From contig NZ_WIAY01000001.1 of the NCBI RefSeq assembly GCF_009467805.1, forward strand, positions 438,982 through 502,981: 64,000 nucleotides of DNA. Direction: 5' to 3'. Within the stretch, counting starts at the first letter, position 1. Every line of letters starts with the position of its first letter. The notes under the pieces are model-generated. The model did no database searches and was not told where the DNA came from. It saw nothing but the letters and a program-made list of their open reading frames with translations. The translations under genes and the position numbers were made by a program. Shown piece by piece: positions 58,325 to 64,000 of this stretch. Source of the stretch: Stenotrophomonas nematodicola (GTDB lineage Bacteria; Pseudomonadota; Gammaproteobacteria; Xanthomonadales; Xanthomonadaceae).

Positions 58325-58906
58325 CTACCGCGCCAACCAGCGCTTGGCCATGCGCGGCAGCGAGTCGTCGCCGTCCGGCGTCTCGATCATGGCGGCAGCC
58401 ACGTCACGGATATCGCGCCAAGCCAACGCCAGCGACTCCTCGCTGACCGCGAACTGTTCGCTGCCCAGCGCCCGGACGACGTAGCGGGCGTCGTAGTGCC
58501 AGTGCCCCGGCACGTCCTTCCGTTCCGGAATCCAGTGCCTGTCAATGTCGAACAGGACGCCATCTTCCAGCACCAGCGCGCTCAGCCCGGACTCTTCCTC
58601 GGCCTCCTTCAGCGCCACCTGCGCCAGGTCGCGCTCGCCATCGGCATGCCCACCCAGCTGCAGCCAGCGGCCCAGCTTGCGGTGGTGGGTAAGCAGCACG
58701 CGCTCCCCGTCGGCGCTGACCAGCCACGCGCTGCCGGTGAAATGGCCGGACAGCCGCTCGCGCAGGAAGGGATTCTCCGGGTCATCCAGCACTGTGCCGA
58801 ATTCGGCAGCCAATGCGGCGTGTTCCGGGTGCCGGCGCGCGTAATCAGCCAATTGGCGGCGCAGCGCGGCGTCAGCAACGACAACGGATTCAGGGTTCAG
58901 CGACAT
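58325..58906 (-). CDS. Nudix hydrolase
   Basis: A 193-residue cytoplasmic pyrophosphohydrolase. The Nudix box is GGHADGERDLAQVALKEAEE with ESGL, in which Lys replaces the usual Arg of REXXEE. The rest (WLQLGGHADG; HWHYDARYVVRALG) resembles nudix enzymes fused to no other domain. The substrate is unknown. The ATG at 58906 begins MSLNPESVVV. The TAG stop (58325-58327) is the GTAG end of a SMAG-like repeat fragment. It is divergent from the first APC permease. Confidence 0.87.
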   Translation of the reverse strand: MSLNPESVVVADAALRRQLADYARRHPEHAALAAEFGTVLDDPENPFLRERLSGHFTGSAWLVSADGERVLLTHHRKLGRWLQLGGHADGERDLAQVALKEAEEESGLSALVLEDGVLFDIDRHWIPERKDVPGHWHYDARYVVRALGSEQFAVSEESLALAWRDIRDVAAAMIETPDGDDSLPRMAKRWLAR

Positions 58907-59090
58907 GGTGGGCCGGGGATGGGACGGAATCTGCCGATTATCTCGCGCCCATGCTGCATTTGAGCTTGTGCGCAGGCTTCAGCTTTGGCTAAGGTACAGC
59001 GGGCCCCGCATCGCAGGGGCGCCCAGTCGCCATCAGGGGGCGCGGCAATGTACCGCGCACCTCACCTTTGTTCACTTAGGGAAGCACTGC

Positions 59091-60569
59091 ATGCTGAAGT
59101 CTCTGTTGAGGGTCAAACCGGTCGCACCGGCACCGCACGTCGATGCCGGCGAGCCCATCGAAGGCAGCCTGGACGGCGAGCCCACACTGAAACGGACCCT
59201 CACAGCCAAACATCTCATCATGCTCGGCATCGGCGCGGTGATCGGCGCCGGTATCTTCGTACTGACGGGCCAGGCCGCCGCCAACCATGCCGGCCCGGCC
59301 GTGATGCTGTCGTTCGTGTTCGCTGGCTTCGCCTGTGCCCTGGCCGGCCTGTGCTACGCCGAGTTCGCGGCGATGATGCCGGTGTCCGGCAGCGCGTACT
59401 CCTATTCCTACGCCACCCTCGGCGAAGGCATGGCCTGGTTCATCGGCTGGTGTCTGGTGCTCGAGTACCTGTTCGCATCGGCCTCGGTTGCGGTGGGCTG
59501 GTCGGCGTACCTGATCAGCTTCATCACCACCACGTTGAACATGCCGTTCCCCGACGCGCTCAGCGCAGCGCCCATCGCATGGACCGGGAATGAGTTCATC
59601 GCCTCGGGCAAGCTGTTCAACCTGCCTGCGGTGCTCATCGTGGCGGCCGTGACCGGCCTGCTGTATGTCGGCGTGACGCAGTCGGCTTTCGTCAACGCGA
59701 TCATCGTTGCGATCAAAGTCACCGTGATCTGTCTGTTCATCGGCTTCGGCGCAGCGCACCTGGACCCGGCCAACTGGCAGCCGTTCATCCCGGAAAACAC
59801 CGGCGTGTCCGGCGAGTTCGGCTGGAGTGGCGTGTTCCGCGCGGCGACGATCGTGTTCTTCGCCTACATCGGCTTCGATGCGGTCTCCACCGCTGCCGGC
59901 GAGACCAAAGACCCGCAGCGCAACATGCCGATCGGCCTGCTGGGTTCGCTGGCGGTGTGCACGATCGTGTACATCATTGTGTGTGCGGTGCTGACCGGCA
60001 TGATGCCCTATCACCTGCTGGGTACCGACAAGCCGGTCGCGACCGCCCTCGAGCCCTATCCCACGCTGTCCTGGCTGAAGACCGCTGTCGAGATCGGCGC
60101 CATCGCCGGCCTGTCCTCGGTGGTGCTGGTGATGATGATGGGCCAGACCCGGATCGCCTACACCATTTCCCGCGACGGCCTGTTGCCGAAGATCTTCGGC
60201 AAGGTCCATACCCGCTTCCGTACGCCCTACTGGAGCACCGTGATCGTGGGTGTGATCGCGGCAGCGCTCGCCGGCATGGTGCCGCTGAACGTGCTCGGCG
60301 AGCTGGTGTCGATGGGCACGCTGCTGGCCTTTGCCACGGTCTGCATCGGCGTGCTGATCCTGCGCTATACCCGCCCGGAGCTGCCGCGTCCGTTCCGCGT
60401 GCCGCTGGTGTGGGTGATCTGCCCGTTGGGCGCGCTGGCCTGTCTGTTCCTGTTCTGGCAGGCGTTCGTGGTGCATTGGCACCTGTTTGTGGGCTGGACG
60501 CTGCTGGGCCTGTGCATCTACTTCGGCTACGGCATCCGCAACAGCAAGCTGAACAAGCCCTCCGCCTGA
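59091..60569 (+). CDS. APC-family amino-acid permease 1
   Basis: A 492-residue inner-membrane transporter of the cationic-amino-acid-type APC branch, with about 12-14 helices. The TM1 substrate motif is IGAVIGAGIFVLTG and the TM6 region is FFAYIGFDAVSTAAGETKDP. It probably imports an amino acid by proton symport; specificity cannot be read from the sequence. The ATG at 59091 has AGGGA upstream. A close paralogue follows 85 bp downstream. The 184-bp upstream gap contains GC-rich inverted repeats and a possible sigma-70 promoter (TTGTGC at 58966, TAAGGT at 58990). Confidence 0.9.
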   Translation: MLKSLLRVKPVAPAPHVDAGEPIEGSLDGEPTLKRTLTAKHLIMLGIGAVIGAGIFVLTGQAAANHAGPAVMLSFVFAGFACALAGLCYAEFAAMMPVSGSAYSYSYATLGEGMAWFIGWCLVLEYLFASASVAVGWSAYLISFITTTLNMPFPDALSAAPIAWTGNEFIASGKLFNLPAVLIVAAVTGLLYVGVTQSAFVNAIIVAIKVTVICLFIGFGAAHLDPANWQPFIPENTGVSGEFGWSGVFRAATIVFFAYIGFDAVSTAAGETKDPQRNMPIGLLGSLAVCTIVYIIVCAVLTGMMPYHLLGTDKPVATALEPYPTLSWLKTAVEIGAIAGLSSVVLVMMMGQTRIAYTISRDGLLPKIFGKVHTRFRTPYWSTVIVGVIAAALAGMVPLNVLGELVSMGTLLAFATVCIGVLILRYTRPELPRPFRVPLVWVICPLGALACLFLFWQAFVVHWHLFVGWTLLGLCIYFGYGIRNSKLNKPSA

Positions 60570-60654
60570 TCGCTGCCGGGCCGGCCCAGTGCCGGCCCGG
60601 TCGTTTCTGCTCCATCGCGCGCGTTCTGCCGCGCCAACCAAGACACTCAACACC

Positions 60655-62082
60655 ATGTTCAAGCAACTGTGGGCCACCAAGCATCCGCACGCCGCCCATG
60701 AAGACGCCAATGGCCTGAGCCTGCGCCGCACCCTCGGGCCGTGGGGCCTGACCGCGCTGGGCATCGGCGCGGTGATCGGCGGCGGCATCTTCGTGATCAC
60801 CGGCCAGGCCGCCGCCAACCACGCCGGCCCGGCGATCATGCTGTCGTTCGTGCTGGCCGCGATCTGCTGCGCGTTCTGCGCAATGGCCTACGCCGAGTTC
60901 GCCGCGATGGTGCCGGTGTCCGGCAGCGCCTACACCTATACGTATGCCACCTTCGGCGAGCTGTCGGCCTGGTTCATCGGCTGGATGCTGGTGCTGGAGT
61001 ACGGCGTTTCCGCCTCGGCAGTGGCGGTGAGCTGGACCGGCTACTTCCTGAGCCTGCTCAGTCATTTCGACATCCATCTGCCTGCGGCGCTGGTCAGCGC
61101 GCCACTGGACGCCCAGCTGCGGCCGACCGGGGCGATCGCCAACCTGCCGGCGGCGATCCTGGTGCTGCTGCTGACCTGGCTGTGCTACGTGGGCATCAGC
61201 AAGTCCTCGGCGATGAACATGGCGATGGTGGTGCTCAAGACCGGCCTGATCGTGCTGGTGATCATCGCCGGCTGGAAGTACGTGGACCCGGCCAATTGGA
61301 CCCCGTTCATTCCCGACAACGAAGGCCCCGGCAAGTACGGCTTCGAAGGCGTCCTGCGCGGCGCGGCGATGGTGTTCTTCGCCTACATCGGCTTTGAGGC
61401 GGTGTCGGTGGCCGCGCAGGAATCACACCGGCCGCAGCGCGACATGCCGATCGGCATGCTGCTTTCGCTGGTGATCTGCACGGTGCTGTATATCGCGATG
61501 GCCGCCGTCATGACCGGCCTGGTGCCCTATCCGCTGCTGGGCACCGACGAGCCGGTGGTGACCGCAGTGGCCGCGCATCCGCAACTGGGCTGGCTGCGCA
61601 TCATCGTGGAGATCGGCGCACTGATCGGCCTGTCGTCGGTGGTGCTGGTGATGATCATCGGGCAACCGCGCATCTTCATGATCATGGGCCGCGACGGCCT
61701 GCTGCCGCCGGTGTTCACCAAGATCCACCCGACCTACCGCACCCCGCACATCAATACGGTGATCACCGGGATCGGCATCGCCCTGCTGGCGGCGCTGTTC
61801 CCGCTGGACATCCTGGGCGAGCTGACCTCGATGGGTACCCTCATCGCCTTCGCTGCGGTCTGCGCGGGCGTACTGATCCTTCGCCGTACCCAGCCGGACC
61901 TGCCGCGCCCGTTCCGCATGCCGATGGCCTGGCTGATCTGCAGCCTGGGCGTGCTGAGCTGCATCGCCCTGCTGACCGCCATGACCGCGCACAACTGGAT
62001 GCTGATGGGCGTCTGGACCGCGCTCGGCTTCGCCATCTACTTCTTCTACGGCTTCCACCACAGCCGCCTGCGCGGGAAGTAA
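60655..62082 (+). CDS. APC-family amino-acid permease 2
   Basis: A 475-residue paralogue of the preceding permease with the same signatures: IGAVIGGGIFVITG in TM1 and FFAYIGFEAVSVAAQESHRP in TM6. The two differ by a one-residue change in the TM1 glycine motif (GAG to GGG) and in the N-terminal tail, so substrates may differ. The tandem pair points to gene duplication. The ATG at 60655 is chosen because it precedes the typical cytoplasmic tail; no strong Shine-Dalgarno is seen. A perfect hairpin (GCCGGGCC at 62097, GGCCCGGC at 62108) lies just after the stop. Confidence 0.9.
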   Translation: MFKQLWATKHPHAAHEDANGLSLRRTLGPWGLTALGIGAVIGGGIFVITGQAAANHAGPAIMLSFVLAAICCAFCAMAYAEFAAMVPVSGSAYTYTYATFGELSAWFIGWMLVLEYGVSASAVAVSWTGYFLSLLSHFDIHLPAALVSAPLDAQLRPTGAIANLPAAILVLLLTWLCYVGISKSSAMNMAMVVLKTGLIVLVIIAGWKYVDPANWTPFIPDNEGPGKYGFEGVLRGAAMVFFAYIGFEAVSVAAQESHRPQRDMPIGMLLSLVICTVLYIAMAAVMTGLVPYPLLGTDEPVVTAVAAHPQLGWLRIIVEIGALIGLSSVVLVMIIGQPRIFMIMGRDGLLPPVFTKIHPTYRTPHINTVITGIGIALLAALFPLDILGELTSMGTLIAFAAVCAGVLILRRTQPDLPRPFRMPMAWLICSLGVLSCIALLTAMTAHNWMLMGVWTALGFAIYFFYGFHHSRLRGK

Positions 62083-62435
62083 GGGGAAGAGGGACTGCCG
62101 GGCCTGCGGCCCGGCGCCCGCTGTTTTGGCAACAGCCAGAACCGGAGCCGGAGCCGGAGCATTGGCTCGACCGTTGGGGTCGGTTTGGCGGGGCGGTATG
62201 GAGTCGCGGGGGACGCCGTGAATACGTCCATAGCAACGGCTAAGGCGGCAGGTTTGAGATCTGCTGGAACGCTGGATGTCTGCTGGAACGCTGGATAACC
62301 GGTGTGTGGCGACCATTGGTCGCCACGCCGTGGAGCCGGCTGGCCGCCGGCTCTGCCCTTGCCCCGATCCCCCCAATGCCGGCACTCGCCTCAGGACGCC
62401 CTGCTTTTAGCGCCTCATCTAGCTAAAATGCCGGC
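62083..62435. repeat. Repeat-rich spacer between permease 2 and mtnB
   Basis: No gene is supported in these 353 bases. They hold a terminator-like hairpin 62097-62115 without a T-tract; an 18-bp direct repeat TCTGCTGGAACGCTGGAT at 62260-62277 and 62279-62296; a perfect 9-bp stem GTGGCGACC/GGTCGCCAC with an ATT loop at 62306-62326; and a REP-like hairpin GAGCCGGC/GCCGGCTC near 62333-62353. The mtnB promoter candidate is at the end. Confidence 0.65.
62405..62429 (+). promoter_or_regulatory. Palindromic site and -10 element of mtnB
   Basis: TTTTAGC (62405-62411) and GCTAAAA (62422-62428) are perfect 7-bp arms spaced by 10 bases, an AT-rich island. TAAAAT (62424-62429) resembles a -10 box and ends six bases before the mtnB ATG. 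The -35 is weak, so an activator or repressor may bind the palindrome. Confidence 0.5.
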
Positions 62436-63074
62436 ATGAACAACACCCCCTACGACACCGCGCGCCTGGGCGAGCTGGCCCAGCTGTTGATCGACAACGT
62501 CCGCGAGCTGGCGCAGGCCGGCTGGACCCCGGCCACCAGCAGCAATTTCTCCCACCGCCTGGATGACCGCCACGCCGCGATCACCGTGTCCGGCAAGGAC
62601 AAGGGGCGGCTGGTGAAGGACGACATCATGGTGGTGGACTTCGACGGCAAGGCCGTCGGCCGCCCGCTGCGGCCCTCGGCCGAGACCCTGCTGCACACCC
62701 AGCTGTACCGCCGTTTCCCGGAGATCGGCTGCGTGCTGCATACCCATTCGCCGGTGCAGACCGTCGCTTCGCGCCTGTATGCCCCGCAGGGCCACATCCG
62801 CCTGGAAGGCTACGAACTGCTCAAGGCCTTCCACGGCAACAGCACCCACGACATGGCCATCGACGTCCCGGTGTTCGCCAACACCCAGGACATGGACGTG
62901 CTGTCCGCCCAGGTCGAGGACCTGCTGGACCGGCAGTGCCTGTGGGGCTATCTGATCGACGGCCACGGCCTGTACGCGTGGGGCCGCGACATGCCCGAGG
63001 CGCGCCGGCACCTGGAAGCGTTCGAGTTTCTGCTGCATTGCGAACTGGAGCTGCGCAAGCTGCGCGGGCCCTGA
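62436..63074 (+). CDS. mtnB: Methylthioribulose-1-phosphate dehydratase
   Basis: MtnB dehydrates methylthioribulose 1-phosphate in the methionine salvage pathway. The 212 residues form a class II aldolase fold with the zinc-binding HTHSP ([11 protein letters not shown]) and a C-terminal His in [20 protein letters not shown] near the N-terminus is also typical. The ATG at 62436 is preceded by no Shine-Dalgarno and lies very close to a -10-like element, so a leaderless or short-leader mRNA is possible. mtnD and mtnC follow. Confidence 0.93.
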   Translation: MNNTPYDTARLGELAQLLIDNVRELAQAGWTPATSSNFSHRLDDRHAAITVSGKDKGRLVKDDIMVVDFDGKAVGRPLRPSAETLLHTQLYRRFPEIGCVLHTHSPVQTVASRLYAPQGHIRLEGYELLKAFHGNSTHDMAIDVPVFANTQDMDVLSAQVEDLLDRQCLWGYLIDGHGLYAWGRDMPEARRHLEAFEFLLHCELELRKLRGP

Positions 63075-63104
63075 TCGACACCGCGTCGCCCAGGACGCGC
63101 CAGG

Positions 63105-63194
63105 GCCGGCCAGCGGCCGGCGCTACCGGTGCGGCGGCCGGGATGCTGAATTCCAGGACAGGCTGTCGGGTTGCCGGGCAGAGCCCGGCACTAC
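63105..63194. repeat. Two SMAG-like palindromes between mtnB and mtnD
   Basis: GCCGGCCAGCGGCCGGCGCTAC (63105-63126) and GCCGGGCAGAGCCCGGCACTAC (63173-63194) are inverse-orientation GTAG elements. They lie inside an otherwise contiguous salvage gene cluster and may modulate transcript processing. Confidence 0.7.
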
Positions 63195-63203
63195 ACACTG
63201 TTG

Positions 63204-63214
63204 CCCCCCCCCCC
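63204..63214. repeat. Homopolymeric tract of 11 C
   Basis: Eleven consecutive C residues lie 20 bases upstream of the mtnD ATG, immediately after the SMAG-like element. Such a tract is prone to slippage and could alter spacing of upstream signals. Confidence 0.7.
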
Positions 63215-63234
63215 TCGCCGTTCAAGCTGCCGCC

Positions 63235-63792
63235 ATGAGCCGACTGCGCATTTACGACCACGATGTTCCCGACGCCCCGCTGCTGGACACCCAGGACGGC
63301 GAGCGGATTGCCGATGCGCTGCAGAAGATCGGCGTGACCTTCGAACGCTGGCAGGCCGCCCATGAGGTCGCCCCCGGTGCCAGCCAGGACGAGGTCTTCG
63401 CCGCCTATCGCAGCGACATCGACCGCCTGGTGGCCCAGCACGGCTTCAAGAGCGTGGACGTGGCCTCGATCGCCCCGGACAACCCCAACCGCGCCGAGCT
63501 GCGCAGGAAGTTTCTGGACGAGCATTTCCACAAGGAAGATGAAGTCCGTTTCTTCGTCGCCGGCTCCGGCCTGTTCACCCTGCACGTGGACGACAGGGTC
63601 TACGAGATCGAGTGCGTCAAGAACGACCTGATCGCCGTGCCGGACGGCACCCCCCATTGGTTCGACATGGGCGATGAGCCCAGCTTCGTCGCGATCCGCT
63701 TCTTCACAGAGCCGGACGGCTGGGTCGGCCACTTCACCGGCACCGACATCGCGCAGAAGTTCCCCCGTTACATTCCGACCAAGGCGTCCTGA
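63235..63792 (+). CDS. mtnD: Acireductone dioxygenase
   Basis: MtnD (ARD) cleaves acireductone with oxygen to methylthio-ketobutyrate in methionine salvage; the bound metal (Fe or Ni) decides the product. The 185 residues form a cupin with the metal ligands His-X-His and Glu in [13 protein letters not shown] and the distal His in PDGTPHWFD. The ATG at 63235 lacks a clear Shine-Dalgarno and is preceded by the poly-C tract. mtnC starts 3 bp after its stop, so they are co-translated. Confidence 0.95.
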   Translation: MSRLRIYDHDVPDAPLLDTQDGERIADALQKIGVTFERWQAAHEVAPGASQDEVFAAYRSDIDRLVAQHGFKSVDVASIAPDNPNRAELRRKFLDEHFHKEDEVRFFVAGSGLFTLHVDDRVYEIECVKNDLIAVPDGTPHWFDMGDEPSFVAIRFFTEPDGWVGHFTGTDIAQKFPRYIPTKAS

Positions 63793-63795
63793 TCC

Positions 63796-64000
63796 ATGCC
63801 CCACCCCACCGTCATCCTCACCGACATCGAAGGCACCACCAGCAGCATCTCGTTCGTCAAGAACGTGCTGTTCCCGTATGCGCGCAAGGCACTGCCGGCG
63901 TTCGTCGCCGCGCATGGCCAGCAGCCGGAGGTGCGTCGCTGGCTGGATGCGGTGGCGGCGGAGATCGGCGGTGCCTGCCAGGACAGCCTGATCGTGGAAA
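63796..64000 (+). CDS. mtnC: Enolase-phosphatase, 5' end only
   Basis: The first 68 codons are visible; the gene runs out of the window. The HAD-type start is clear: [20 protein letters not shown], with the catalytic Asp of the DIEGTT motif. MtnC converts diketomethylthiopentyl-phosphate to acireductone, the step before MtnD. It is 3 bp downstream of mtnD. Confidence 0.9.
   Translation, partial: MPHPTVILTDIEGTTSSISFVKNVLFPYARKALPAFVAAHGQQPEVRRWLDAVAAEIGGACQDSLIVE

Overview
The window is GC-rich, almost fully coding DNA from a gammaproteobacterium of the Lysobacterales (Xanthomonadaceae), most probably Stenotrophomonas. Three things point there: a complete rpf/DSF quorum-sensing locus in Xanthomonas-type order, GTAG-ended palindromic repeats resembling the SMAG elements of S. 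maltophilia, and an RND pump with a divergent two-component system laid out like smeYZ-smeSyRy. No rRNA, tRNA, CRISPR array, prophage or insertion sequence was seen.

Layout. 1-487: 3' end of an unknown gene. 582-6899: two aconitases, acnB (-) and acnA/rpfA (+), flanking a vapBC toxin-antitoxin pair. 6986-17351: the rpf core, with a secreted protein, rpfB and rpfF (+), a small secreted unknown, then rpfC, rpfG, lysS and prfB (-); prfB carries the classical programmed +1 frameshift. 17574-24589: M48 protease, LytTR membrane regulator, PAP2 phosphatase, VIT/vWA surface protein and a DUF1176 protein. 24600-33806 (-): dapB, carA, a DUF2059-like gene, carB, greA, rpfE, recJ. 33923-35730 (+): an SDR, a MerR regulator broken by a 7-bp duplication, and a flavodoxin-fold quinone reductase. 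35731-36192: a tandem array of SMAG-like palindromes. 36189-38550 (-): feoA-feoB plus a Cys-rich FeoB-associated protein behind a Fur-box-like site. 38671-45568 (+): enoyl-CoA hydratase, VOC protein, HMG-CoA lyase, a PAS/GGDEF/EAL protein, 3-hydroxyacyl-CoA dehydrogenase, EfpL/YeiP and a lipoprotein. 45581-53077: MliC lipoprotein, SnoaL-like protein, RND pump (smeZ, smeY) and the divergent smeRy-smeSy pair. 53055-55171: a DUF4105 protein with a DUF2388 protein. 55233-58041: D-2-hydroxyglutarate dehydrogenase divergent from serA. 58325-62082: Nudix hydrolase and two APC amino-acid permeases. 62436-64000: methionine salvage genes mtnB, mtnD and mtnC, the last cut by the window edge.

How the genes work together. 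RpfB/RpfF make or turn over DSF, RpfC senses it, and RpfG (HD-GYP) degrades cyclic di-GMP. A second cyclic di-GMP enzyme is translationally coupled to HMG-CoA lyase. SerA and D-2-hydroxyglutarate dehydrogenase form a likely metabolite-recycling pair. The Mtn genes recycle methylthioadenosine.

The most interesting signals are four 11-bp-phased TGG(A/G)G half-sites between smeY and smeRy, the 7-bp duplication in the MerR gene, the SMAG array with alternating heads on a constant linker and SMAG ends that supply stop codons, and several unknown secreted proteins inside well-known loci.
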